From the NCBI GenBank assembly GCA_036877525.1, contig JAZGTH010000098.1, positions 1,488,001-1,552,000 on the forward strand: a stretch of 64,000 bases of DNA, read 5' to 3'. The notes under the pieces were generated by a model. It did not search any database. It was not told the DNA's origin and saw only the letters and a list, made by a program, of their open reading frames with translations. Positions 59,501 through 64,000 of the stretch are shown one piece after another; the first letter of the stretch is position 1, and the number at the start of each line of letters is the position of its first letter. The position numbers and the translations under genes are program-made. This DNA is from Chromobotia macracanthus. Lineage: Eukaryota > Chordata > Actinopteri > Cypriniformes > Botiidae.

Positions 59501-60577
59501 CCAACCCTGAATTATTAAAAAAAAAAATGGAATGACAAAATTTGAAGAACTAAAACCAAAGATGTTCTTTGATGTTAAAACCATCAATTTTAGGTTGTTA
59601 GAACATTTCCATAATGTTTCCATTAACCAAAATTTTAAAAATGTTATTTTGAAAGTTCTAGGAACATTTGCATTAATGTTACTGTTTAGTTAAAAGAACA
59701 TATTAAAACCTTTTTCAATTCTGTAACGTTTTTAAAAACATTCCACTAACAACTTAAGAAAAATGTTTATGTATGATATACAATGTTAAAAAATGTTCTA
59801 CTAACATTACTGCAAAACCTTTTTTGATACTTTGAAAGAACTTTTAGAGAACATTCTGAGAATGTTTTCTGTTAGCTGAGTATCCGCCAGGTGCCATTTT
59901 CCCAAAAACTGGCCGACAGCCTCCGCTCAGGCAGAAATAGAACCGCCGTCAGTAGAAGAGCATCGTCTTCAATTATTAAAGACTTTAACCCTGGCTCTGA
60001 TACAGCTTATTCCCTCAGCAATAAAAGCCTTTCAGAACTCTCTCTTGCACTGAGCCAACACAATAGAACTCAGTCTCAAGGTGGATGTCGATTGATGTAG
60101 GATCTGTCTTCTCGTCTCTACAGTGTCTGATCTAAACAACTAAAACCGATATGTGAGAACATTAGCTTCTGTTTCTAACAAACTTACGTGACTTAGACTC
60201 AGGAGAGGGTGGGGAGATGTTGGAAACGGCCAGGTCACTCTTTGATTTCTTGGGCTTTTTGGGGTGGATCTGCCAGGGTTTCTCATTACCCCTGGAGTCC
60301 CGTCGTGTGCCTTTGTATTCTACAGACAGAAATGGAAAAAATGCTACTACAGGAAACCATGAGAGATCAATGTTTTAGTATGTGTGCACATATTCCTGCC
60401 AGACACCTTGCAGGGCACAGAACTAAACCCACCGGAAGAGCTATCAGCCCACAATGCAGCAGAACCTGACAAAGTTCTCTGGATCCTGCCTGGGCTCTCC
60501 TGCTTGGTCTGCAGATGGCCAATGAGAAAAGGAATGGGGTGGTCTGGTGTCTCAGTTATGAGCTTGGTCATCATCTC
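16405..60577 (-). CDS. C8orf34: C8orf34 (VEST-1) homolog, 12 exons in window, 5' end missing
   Basis: Spliced coding sequence read on the minus strand as join(60577-60433, 60319-60188, 57630-57502, 57066-57038, 56425-56262, 50219-50056, 37158-37023, 31773-31688, 31290-31217, 23055-22926, 18664-18192, 16539-16405). All junctions are GT-AG and phase-compatible, giving 598 residues plus a stop with no internal stop. Residues below count from the first exon in the window. Order: second half of an RIIa-like PKA docking motif (about 8-23), a basic KKPKKSKSD patch (about 69-77), a DFDELNHIL helix-like stretch (about 113-121), a [13 protein letters not shown] block, a Q5 run followed by [13 protein letters not shown], an acidic run, CSRC, a Ser/Pro-rich region (about 410-545), and a C-terminal [13 protein letters not shown] block. 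These blocks match my memory of human C8orf34, annotated as a predicted cAMP-dependent kinase regulator but functionally little studied. Location and partners are not shown by sequence. Upstream exons are expected beyond 64000. Confidence 0.92.
16596..16690. repeat. CCTGCTGAAAA...CCAGC family, short copy
   Basis: It starts ACCTGCTGAAAAATATGGC and contains ATGCCAGCCTAAC and TAGTTGGTTTAAGC. Shares the terminal word with 39183. Confidence 0.5.
18138..18180 (+). mobile_element. SINE/L2 tail fragment beside exon K donor
   Basis: CTTTGGATAACTTGCATTTT then CCGAATGCATAAATGTAAAG resembles the shared SINE/L2 tail. It ends about 11 bp from the exon K donor. Confidence 0.5.
18192..18664 (-). CDS. C8orf34: C8orf34 exon K, Ser/Pro/Thr-rich
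   Basis: 473 nt, the largest exon. The acceptor is gtcttcatttcttcag and the donor GTATAC, which gives phase 0 and matches exon L. After [17 protein letters not shown] it becomes low-complexity and basic, with many proline-directed sites: SPNSP, SRPQSP, RTSPSSP, SRAQTP, SRPMTP, SRPVTP and TRPILTPP. Such R/S/P-rich segments with many (S/T)P sites are common in microtubule-associated and scaffold proteins; that comparison is inference. A SINE-tail fragment (18138-18180) lies in the intron immediately beyond the donor. I cannot place this block in the short human isoform I remember. Confidence 0.88.
18665..22925 (-). other. C8orf34 intron J-K
   Basis: About 4.3 kb of AT-rich sequence with one near-complete MITE (22012-22348). 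A GC-richer patch at 22650-22880, next to exon J, contains TAATTAG and ATTAAA motifs and looks like candidate regulatory DNA. Confidence 0.8.
22012..22348 (+). mobile_element. MITE copy 3, near full length
   Basis: It begins CCCAGCCAACAATTTTAGG and TTGTAAGAATGTTTCCC and ends AACGCTCCCTGTTAGCT. All internal landmarks are present, and it is among the longest copies in the window. Confidence 0.82.
22926..23055 (-). CDS. C8orf34: C8orf34 exon J
   Basis: 130 nt. The acceptor is cgtgtgtgtgttatag and the donor GTAGGT. It encodes [20 protein letters not shown], then [20 protein letters not shown] and HLA. The [22 protein letters not shown] part looks like an amphipathic helix and runs on into [14 protein letters not shown] of exon K, so a short helical or coiled-coil segment spans the junction (about residues 374-412). 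The last codon, G|AG, completes as Glu. Confidence 0.86.
23630..23790. repeat. CCAGTTTAAGGTGGTTGCTGG family, copy
   Basis: Alternating ACCAG/CTGGT words in an AT-rich setting, ending TTTTTCAGCAGGGCAG. It is similar to the blocks at 16596 and 39183. Probably a non-autonomous element with TTTTTCAGCAGG-type ends. Confidence 0.6.
25964..26076 (-). mobile_element. MITE copy 4, internally deleted
   Basis: Only about 113 bp. Both ends are kept (CCTAGCTAACAGACAATGTTC at the left and AAAATTGTTAGCTGG at the right) while the centre is lost. Confidence 0.7.
31217..31290 (-). CDS. C8orf34: C8orf34 exon I
   Basis: 74 nt. The acceptor is tttgcttctggaacag and the donor GTAGGT. It encodes (G)[20 protein letters not shown] followed by VTGQ and ends in phase 0. 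No family motif is recognised here. Support comes from good splice sites on both sides, an open frame and phase agreement with exons H and J. A cassette status is possible, because removing H and I together would change phase but I alone is not phase-neutral either. Confidence 0.8.
31291..31687 (-). other. C8orf34 intron H-I (397 bp)
   Basis: A short intron with a small (CA)n run near 31326. No other feature is seen. Confidence 0.8.
31688..31773 (-). CDS. C8orf34: C8orf34 exon H
   Basis: 86 nt. The acceptor is ttgtattttgttag and the donor GTAAGA. It encodes (R)[20 protein letters not shown] and EQAVPEIP. It is acidic and probably disordered. The first residues LQGD are conserved with the human protein as I remember it. 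The rest looks fast-evolving, so identification depends on splice sites and phase continuity. Confidence 0.85.
33525..33700 (+). mobile_element. SINE, diverged
   Basis: Head TAGGTCAACTGGTAAAAC with a decayed B-box (GTTATGGGCTCCC), and tail TTTTGAATAAAAGCATCTGC, CAAATGCATAAATGC. Confidence 0.72.
35131..35195 (+). mobile_element. SINE/L2 tail fragment
   Basis: GTTGCTTTGGATCAAAGC then TTCTGCTAAATGCATACATG. Only the tail is visible. Confidence 0.55.
36306..36380. repeat. Direct repeat, left unit, flanking MITE copy 5
   Basis: It runs from ACCTCAGAATATAATCATTC to TTGGAATGCAATGGGTGGCCC. It matches 36719-36785 with scattered substitutions and a short indel (the left unit has an extra CTCAGAG). It is far longer than a transposon target-site duplication. 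Confidence 0.8.
36400..36719 (-). mobile_element. MITE copy 5
   Basis: Reverse orientation, near full length, ending GAAACATTCTTACAACC then TAAAGTTGTTGTTGGG. It is bracketed by direct repeats of about 70 bp. Confidence 0.78.
36719..36785. repeat. Direct repeat, right unit, flanking MITE copy 5
   Basis: It runs from ACCTCAGAGTGTAATCATCC to TTGGAATGCGATGGGTGGCCC. It is the partner of 36306-36380 in the same orientation. Confidence 0.8.
37023..37158 (-). CDS. C8orf34: C8orf34 exon G ([20 protein letters not shown])
   Basis: 136 nt. The acceptor is a long ctctctctctctcag tract. The chosen donor is GTAAAT after GTGTGCGAG. It encodes [20 protein letters not shown], then [20 protein letters not shown] and CSRCA, with Arg split across the junction. 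I preferred this donor to an upstream GTGTGC (exon end 37032) because CSRCARLQGD across the junction matches my memory of the human protein and the phase then fits exon H. Both donors would leave the same phase, so a 3-residue alternative is possible. Confidence 0.91.
37159..37184. repeat. (GA)n tract forming the exon G pyrimidine tract
   Basis: GAGA repeat on the plus strand; on the minus strand it is the CT-rich tract directly before the exon G acceptor. Length changes here could affect splicing. Confidence 0.8.
37299..37398 (-). mobile_element. MITE copy 6, truncated
   Basis: Only the terminal third remains, with TTTCTTAATGGAAACGTTAGG, CATTCTTCTAACC and AAAATTGTTAGCT. It lies close to exon G. 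Confidence 0.7.
38685..38847 (-). mobile_element. MITE copy 7, central fragment
   Basis: The centre of the element is kept: GGAACGTTTTAAAAACATTAC, AATAACGTTCTTATAACC and a doubled CGTTCCTAGAACGTTCCTAG. Both termini are missing. Confidence 0.65.
39183..39308. repeat. CCTGCTGAAAA...CCAGC family, copy
   Basis: It starts CCCTGCTGAAAACTGATAGC and continues with GCTAGATGGTTTCTCGGTGG, ATGCTGGTCATTAGC and ACAACCAGC. Same family as 23630-23790, inverted. Confidence 0.6.
40322..40545. mobile_element. hAT-like non-autonomous element
   Basis: It opens CAGTGTTGGCAAAAGTTAC, a common hAT-type terminal sequence in fish, followed by palindromic AAGTTACTTT and AAGTAACAAAAG blocks. The far end is not clear. 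Confidence 0.55.
40845..40910. repeat. (CT)n microsatellite
   Basis: A long TCTC run with a few TG interruptions. Confidence 0.92.
41286..41536 (+). mobile_element. MITE copy 8, 5'-truncated
   Basis: Landmarks TTGTTTGGTTATAAGAATG, TACTACAAGAACGTTTTT, AATGTTCTGAGAACATTCCC and TGTTAGTTGAG. The left end is missing. Confidence 0.75.
41770..41892 (+). mobile_element. MITE copy 9, right part
   Basis: It keeps ACTTAAGAATAATG, TTACTGCAAGAACGTTTTTG and ATGTTCCCTGTTGGCTGGG. It follows copy 8 in the same orientation with about 230 bp between them. Confidence 0.72.
42236..42440. promoter_or_regulatory. Candidate conserved non-coding element
   Basis: A repeat-free block in the F-G intron with CpGs, ATAATTATCTGAG, GATAATTGACGC and TATTATTGGCC motifs. 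It looks unlike the surrounding low-complexity intron. Confidence 0.35.
43240..43247. promoter_or_regulatory. Consensus CRE (TGACGTCA)
   Basis: Perfect 8-bp palindrome for CREB/ATF, in a large intron. A single match could be chance. Confidence 0.35.
43791..43804. promoter_or_regulatory. Perfect X-box palindrome (RFX site)
   Basis: GTTGCCAGGGCAAC is a full symmetric RFX X-box (GTTGCC, two bases, GGCAAC). It sits in a GC-richer patch of the F-G intron. RFX factors drive ciliary and MHC-II promoters and enhancers; use here is inference. Confidence 0.6.
47078..47175. repeat. GCATACTGT/TGTGGGATAC repeat, copy 1
   Basis: Words CATTGCATTGTGGGATAC, TATACTGCACATTTTGGC and TGCATACTGTGTGCAG recur in inverted order at 63528-63665. 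Confidence 0.55.
47425..47560 (-). mobile_element. SINE, reverse orientation
   Basis: The tail comes first on the plus strand (TTACATTTCATGTATGCATT, TGGCAGAAACTTCTCAAAGC), then the B-box complement GAATCGAACCC, then the head region with GCTAGCTAGCACC. Confidence 0.72.
48384..48619 (+). mobile_element. MITE copy 10
   Basis: It runs from GTTAACAATTTTAG and TTTGTAAGAATGTTTCTCC to CTTTCCCGGTTAGCTGGG. The sequence just beyond its right end resembles that beyond copy 9. Confidence 0.75.
50056..50219 (-). CDS. C8orf34: C8orf34 exon F (Gln run, LSQDSFDS, acidic stretch)
   Basis: 164 nt. The acceptor is cttctctctgcag and the donor GTAATG. It encodes [20 protein letters not shown], then [17 protein letters not shown] and an acidic [17 protein letters not shown]. 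The five glutamines use mixed CAA/CAG codons, so this is not a pure CAG tract prone to slippage. The acidic run continues into exon G ([10 protein letters not shown]). It is flanked by the two largest introns of the downstream half. Confidence 0.93.
51240..51530. promoter_or_regulatory. Candidate enhancer with octamer
   Basis: A repeat-free block in the E-F intron with a perfect POU octamer ATGCAAAT (51430-51437), TGCTAAT words, CCTAATTAGG and several AATT cores. Confidence 0.38.
51609..51942 (-). mobile_element. MITE copy 11, near full length
   Basis: Reverse orientation: CTAACAGGGAACATTCTC to CATAAAATTGTTAGCAGGG. All central landmarks are present. Confidence 0.78.
53260..53358 (+). mobile_element. 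MITE copy 12, right end only
   Basis: It keeps TGTTCTACTAATGTTACTTC, AACTTTGAGGGAATATTAG and TGTTACCTGTAAGCTGGG. Confidence 0.65.
53908..54063 (+). mobile_element. tRNA-derived SINE, full length
   Basis: The head resembles a tRNA, with an A-box-like TAGCTCAATTGTTAGAG (53915-53931) and a B-box GGTTCGATTCC (53959-53969). After a short body the tail reads GTCGCTTTGGATAAAAGCAT, CTGCCAAATGCATAAATG, the tail shared by fish SINEs and L2-like LINEs. It is not a working tRNA gene. Confidence 0.85.
55110..55350. promoter_or_regulatory. Candidate conserved non-coding element
   Basis: A GC-richer, repeat-free block in the E-F intron with CpGs and homeodomain-type cores (TAATTA at 55269-55274, CCAATTAAAA). 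Its composition contrasts with the AT-rich flanks. No open frame or splice sites suggest an exon. Confidence 0.4.
55925..56192. mobile_element. Non-autonomous DNA element with TTAA ends
   Basis: Left end TTAAGGGACAGTTCGCCC, right end GGGTGAACTATCCCTTTAA. The ends are inverted repeats with a few changes, and TTAA occurs at both edges, as in piggyBac-type insertions. The inside has ATCATTTACTCACCGTCGTG and TCATTCCAAATTGG, typical of a very abundant cyprinid repeat. There is no coding capacity. Confidence 0.75.
56262..56425 (-). CDS. C8orf34: C8orf34 exon E ([15 protein letters not shown] block)
   Basis: 164 nt. The acceptor is cttccttataaag, weakish just before the AG but preceded by a pyrimidine-rich tctcctcttctt tract. 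The donor is GTGAGC. It encodes [20 protein letters not shown], then [20 protein letters not shown] and [14 protein letters not shown]. The acidic EEDDSDP and a proline-rich [10 protein letters not shown] follow a short, probably folded [10 protein letters not shown] segment. The last codon is split AG|C with exon F (Ser). Confidence 0.92.
56426..57037 (-). other. C8orf34 intron D-E
   Basis: About 0.6 kb, dominated by an (AT)n microsatellite at 56523-56589. Nothing else is seen. Confidence 0.8.
56523..56589. repeat. (AT)n microsatellite
   Basis: A continuous TA run with one phase slip (TAATAT). Confidence 0.92.
57038..57066 (-). CDS. C8orf34: C8orf34 microexon D, 29 nt
   Basis: A 29-nt exon encoding the end of Ser plus IAVSDDFDL. 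The acceptor is attattttcccag and the donor GTATGA. It converts phase 1 (exon C) to phase 0 (exon E), which is exactly the shift needed, and its peptide matches the IAISDE-type sequence I recall at this place in human C8orf34. Skipping it would put a stop codon right after the junction, so in this gene model it is obligatory. A conventional gene finder is likely to miss it. Confidence 0.88.
57067..57501 (-). other. C8orf34 intron C-D
   Basis: 435 bp of AT-rich sequence with no recognised repeat or motif. Confidence 0.8.
57502..57630 (-). CDS. C8orf34: C8orf34 exon C ([20 protein letters not shown])
   Basis: 129 nt, phase 1 at both ends. The acceptor is cttgctgttgtag and the donor GTAAGT. It encodes [19 protein letters not shown] followed by a probable amphipathic helix [20 protein letters not shown] and NLSR. 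This is one of the blocks that most clearly identifies the family from memory. It ends with a single A that needs two bases from the next exon. The exon at 56425 cannot supply them, because it would hit a stop codon after four codons. That mismatch led to the microexon at 57038-57066. Confidence 0.93.
57925..58030 (+). mobile_element. SINE head fragment
   Basis: A-box-like TAGTTGGTAGAG and decayed B-box GTTTCAATCCCAA. The tail is missing. Confidence 0.55.
59583..59879 (+). mobile_element. MITE copy 13, near full length
   Basis: It runs from ATCAATTTTAGGTTGTTAG and AACATTTCC to GAATGTTTTCTGTTAGCTGAG, about 300 bp upstream of exon B in the intron. Confidence 0.78.
60188..60319 (-). CDS. C8orf34: C8orf34 exon B (basic patch)
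   Basis: 132 nt. The acceptor is a pyrimidine tract ending ctgtctgtag, and the donor is a strong GTAAGT. It encodes [20 protein letters not shown], then [24 protein letters not shown]. The lysine-rich KKPKKSKSD could be a nuclear-localisation or polyanion-binding patch; that is inference. SPPSPESKS has proline-directed phosphorylation sites. Only 113 bp of intron separate it from exon A, by far the shortest intron of the gene. Confidence 0.92.
60433..60577 (-). CDS. C8orf34: C8orf34 exon A (RIIa-like docking motif, second half)
   Basis: 145 nt, 48 codons plus one base. The acceptor reads ggctcatag before GAG ATG ATG, and the donor is GTGGGT after TCTTCCG. It encodes [20 protein letters not shown] followed by HLQ, the P-x-x-P-x-x-F-L-I-x-H-L pattern of the second helix of the PKA RII dimerisation/docking fold. 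It then has a [14 protein letters not shown] stretch. The first helix of the fold must come from an upstream exon outside this window. The two adjacent Met codons could also serve as the start of a shorter isoform that lacks the first helix. The split last codon completes as GAA in the next exon. Confidence 0.9.
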
Positions 60578-60731
60578 CTATGAGCCAAACAAAATATGGT
60601 CAGAGAACAGAAAGTTATAGATAAGATATATAAACCCATTAGATTCATGCCTGATTCTCCAACTGATTCAGTTGCAGATTCTTGCAACTTTCAAAATATA
60701 TTTTGAAAAAAAAAAAAAATTTAAATATAAA

Positions 60732-60733
<2 letters not shown>

Positions 60734-60779
<46 letters not shown>
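60734..60779. repeat. (AT)n microsatellite
   Basis: A TA run preceded by an A-rich stretch at about 60707-60735. Confidence 0.92.
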
Positions 60780-60781
<2 letters not shown>

Positions 60782-60867
60782 ATTGTTAGGTGACAGAAAT
60801 AAGGTTACACTCACATTTTGTACAGATCATTAGCTTTAAACTGAAAATTCTGTATTCATCACACTTA

Positions 60868-61160
60868 ACAATTGTAAGCTGTAAGAATGTTTCCATAACA
60901 TTTCCATTGTTTATTGTTTATTTATTGTTTATTTCCATTGTTTATTTTGAATGTTCTGAGAGTTCATAATGTCCAGTGTTTTAGACATTGTGTCAACATT
61001 ATTGCTTGGTTATAAAAGAACAGCATTCAAACATTTTTAAATGATCACTGTAACTTTTTAAGGTTCCACTAACAACTTAAAAATAACGCTTTTGATATAT
61101 ATAATACATATTGTAACTGCAAGAATGTTTTTAGTTAACTTTGAGACAACTTATACAGAA
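60868..61160 (+). mobile_element. MITE copy 14, degenerate
   Basis: It begins AACAATTGTAAGCTGTAAG and AATGTTTCC, contains a local duplication of TTCCATTGTTTATT, and has lost its right terminus. Confidence 0.65.
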
Positions 61161-62789
61161 TGTTATTCTAGGCTGATATGACTTTATTTCTACAGAGCCA
61201 AAAGATGTTTCCATAGAGCAAATATGCATGTTGATTACTGGCAGTCAAGTTTAATTGTTGTGTTTTATTAAAAAATATATTTATAAATTCCTCTTTTGTG
61301 CTAAGCAAAAATAATCCCACTAGATTAGACTTTTCCATCTTGCACTCATATTTATATAAATATTTACATAACACCTACGTGAGCACTCTTTGTGACCAAA
61401 TGGCAAAGAACTTGTGTTAAAGTAGCACATAGTCACGCCAGCTTGTTTATGACAGCTGGAATCAATGACGTATCCCTTGACTGGAATCCTGGAATGACTG
61501 TTTATTCCAGCTGGAATCAATGACGTACACCACCATGTTTCACAAACCAGATCACCTTAGAAGCTGGTTTGTTGCTAATCCAAGATGGTCTATTGGCCTT
61601 CGACAACTAATCAACATCTTAGACAGCAATCATGCCCAAAAACACATACATGTACTTAAACTGGATATTTTCAACAAGAAGGCCCCTCAACAAAACAAAC
61701 CTTTAGTTCTATGGTGCGAGCCAGACAATCAGAAATAAATCACCAAAGATGCAAATGCGGTAATTACGACATATAAGCCTCATTGGATAATTAGACTAAC
61801 CTAGCAACAGGGGGTACATAAAAGAAAGCTGTAATTTGTGGGTTTAGCAGAAAGTAAATTAAGCAGGGTTGTGTTAACTACCTAACGCTCCCCAGTGTGT
61901 AATTGCCCTTGTGGTAAACAGTAAAGCATGGTGTGGATTAACCTCAGGAATGTAAAGCGTTTGACTCACATCTGAGATGGGCTTTCCTGGCTTCCTTCCC
62001 TGACCTCTTTAATGCAGATGTCAATTAAGTGATGTCACGGTTATAAGTCACAGTCAATGAGAAACAGACTCACAGCAATAAGATCTGTTTTATGAATACG
62101 ATAAGTTTGTTCTGTAATCTTATATCTGTGTGATGGAGAGCATGTAGACATACTTAAATTTAGGCCAAAGTCCCTGAATAGAAATAAGCTTCTTAATGGA
62201 TTCTCTTGCAACATCAAGATGCAGAAAAACAGGATATCTCTATCATACTGACCGACTGGGAGAATTGGCAGAGTGGAGGAAATTTCAGCCTCTCTAACAG
62301 ACAAACTGACTGCTTGCCAAATTCAGTGTAAACGCTAAAGTGAAACAGCTCTGGTGAACTACATTTCCCAAGAACACTCCCACGTATCAGCAAGAGAAAT
62401 GTTTTAATAGCTACAGTCCAATTCTACAGCAGAATACCGCCATGTTTGGAATAGCACCCAGTAAAGCTACAGTACTCACACAGTTTCTTGCAATATACAG
62501 CCTTTGAAAAGAAAAATTAATACATAAATAGGTAGCAGTACGCCACTCGTTTGCACATATATATGATCTTGATATATATGTGAAATTATTTACATAATTT
62601 AGTGTCTCTTACCAAAATCTTTTTGTATGTTATGCATTACATTCATACAGTTTTTGCCTCTTTAAGAAAATGAGGTTCTGATCTCACTCCATCGGTTACA
62701 GTACCTGTAGCCCCCCACATCAGATTTAAGCCTCTGAAAGTAGCCTTCAGGAAAGTCACTGAAATTTCACCCTCTGACCTCAGCTCACT

Positions 62790-63165
62790 TATACAGGTAC
62801 ATCCGCTCCTGCCATCTACAATTAGTAAATAAGTGTTACATGACTGGTCCTTCACAACGAGGCAGCAAATCACTCTCAAAAACATTTACTCATTCTGTTC
62901 CTCTCTAGTGGAATGAACTTTCAGCCTCCATTCAATCTGCTATGACCACCCTCAAAAAACAACTGAAAACACACCTGCTCCATATACACTTAACCAATCC
63001 TTCTATTGTTTAACTTTGTTTAACATTGTTAACCTCAATGCTCTTCCTACTTGCAAATGCAGCTTTGTAGACTGTGCTTATGTTGGCCTTTAAGGCAACA
63101 TATTAAATGCCCCTCAAGTTGCTTTGGATACGTATTTGCCAAATGAATACATGTAAATGAGCATA
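62790..63165 (+). mobile_element. L2-like LINE 3' end, decayed
   Basis: The plus strand encodes a broken C-terminal end of a reverse-transcriptase protein (WNELSASIQSAMTTLKKQLK followed by THLL) with a stop just before it, then an untranslated tail with GTTGCTTTGGATACG and CCAAATGAATACATG. Fish L2-type LINEs end in this way, and the tail matches that of the SINEs here. It is non-functional. Confidence 0.7.
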
Positions 63166-63527
63166 TGATACTGAACATACAGTAGTTTTGCAGTTTGTTT
63201 AGTGACATTTATTTTTAACTCAACCAGATATTCCTGCATGTTAGCCTACTACCAATTTTGATACATGCCTACCCAACATGTCCATCATGGACCCTTTAAA
63301 TAAAAAACAAACAAACAATTAAATAAACAGTTTTAGGACAAAACAAGCTATAATATACAACAGATATACAAGCAATAGTCAACACTAACAGTCAGTTGAG
63401 TGAGAGCGACAGCAAAGGCTTGTCAAGCAGGCACAGAGGAAAGCTATGAGAGCTGTTAGCAATGCAAGAATAATTTCCAGCATGCACTTCTGTTTAGGAG
63501 TACCAGTTTGCTTCGATTACTTGCAAT

Positions 63528-63665
63528 ATATATTACGCACACTGTGCACAGTATGCAGTTTTTCTGTATGTACTGAATGCTGATGATCTACTGCATATGC
63601 CAAAATGTGCAGGATACAGCAGAGCACAGTGCATAATACTGTATCCCATAATGCAGTGTGCTCAT
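63528..63665. repeat. GCATACTGT/TGTGGGATAC repeat, copy 2
   Basis: ACTGTGCACAGTATGCAG, GCCAAAATGTGCAGGATAC and GTATCCCATAATGCAGTG correspond to 47078-47175 on the other strand. Confidence 0.55.
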
Positions 63666-64000
63666 CTGAAGCTCTATTATTAGTATGATGAATGAACTGG
63701 TTATATTATCAGCCATCATATACAACATGTTTCTCTTGGATCATTATTTGATCCCACTGCCAAGTGTTATGTCAGTTTTAAATAAAATTGAATTACAAAA
63801 GGAAAATAAACATTTCCAAGATATCCACTCGCTGATGTAAACACGCATATTACGAGTTTATGTGAGCGAAACATAGAACACGAATCTTAGAAACGTCTGT
63901 TGTTACAAAGACAATGAATAAACAGAAGTAGTTTATAATGCACAAAAAAACTCAGAATGACCACAAAAAAAACACATCTTAACACTGATTTTAGACAGGA

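Larger units (their letters stand above)
57631..60187 (-). other. C8orf34 intron B-C
   Basis: About 2.6 kb. It holds a SINE head fragment (57925-58030), a MITE (59583-59879) and a GC-richer patch between the MITE and exon B (59885-60100) that may be regulatory. Confidence 0.78.
60578..64000 (-). other. Intron upstream of exon A, continuing out of window
   Basis: It contains an (AT)n tract (60734-60779), a MITE (60868-61160), a decayed L2-like 3' end (62790-63165) and a GCATACTGT repeat (63528-63665). I found no exon for the N-terminal half of the docking domain here. Confidence 0.65.

Noticed and set aside
60209..60620. Plus-strand open frames across exons A and B.
   Set aside because: They lie opposite the two coding exons of the minus-strand gene and have no support of their own.
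1051..61160. CRISPR-like array, because the same words recur throughout.
   Set aside because: The copies are dispersed, variable in length and in both orientations, which fits a MITE family in an animal genome.
62643..63050. A functional reverse-transcriptase gene.
   Set aside because: Only a short C-terminal piece is recognisable and it contains stops; it is a decayed LINE end.

Overview
The window is AT-rich animal nuclear DNA. It is almost certainly from a teleost fish, most likely a cyprinid: coding exons are short, carry GT-AG splice sites and lie far apart, and the introns are full of fish-type interspersed repeats (tRNA-derived SINEs sharing a 3' tail with an L2-like LINE, a roughly 300-bp AT-rich MITE with CCCAGCTAACA-type ends, and a TTAA-flanked element with GGGATAGTTCACCC-type ends). 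I saw no bacterial, organellar or viral gene organisation.

One protein-coding gene can be read, on the minus strand from about 60.6 kb down to 16.4 kb. I joined twelve coding exons by hand (60433-60577, 60188-60319, 57502-57630, 57038-57066, 56262-56425, 50056-50219, 37023-37158, 31688-31773, 31217-31290, 22926-23055, 18192-18664, 16405-16539). Every junction is phase-compatible. Together they give 1797 nt, or 598 residues plus a stop, open throughout. From memory of the family I identify it as the homolog of human C8orf34 (VEST-1), a poorly characterised vertebrate protein annotated as PKA-regulatory-subunit-like. The 5' end, including the first half of the RIIa-like docking domain, is absent or unrecognised and probably lies beyond 64000. 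Notable points are a 29-nt microexon and a long Ser/Pro/Thr-rich penultimate exon with repeated R-P-x-T-P motifs.

Layout: 1-9.3 kb is intergenic sequence downstream of the gene, with one MITE and GC-richer patches. 9.3-9.65 kb has a promoter-like look, with a minus-strand splice donor and a tandem 30-bp CACCC/TAATTATGCAT repeat. 9.65-16.3 kb is intergenic. 16.4-60.6 kb is the gene, whose largest introns (23.1-31.2, 37.2-50.1 and 50.2-56.3 kb) hold most repeats and several patches that look like conserved non-coding regulatory DNA. 60.6-64 kb is upstream intron with an (AT)n tract, a MITE and a decayed L2 3' end.

I found no structural RNA gene, CRISPR array or clearly undescribed system. The strongest non-routine observations are the microexon, the S/P-rich exon, fourteen MITE copies (one flanked by long direct repeats, two sharing sequence beyond their ends), an RFX X-box palindrome at 43791, and the candidate regulatory patches. 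Computation and alignment were not available, so homology statements rest on recognition.
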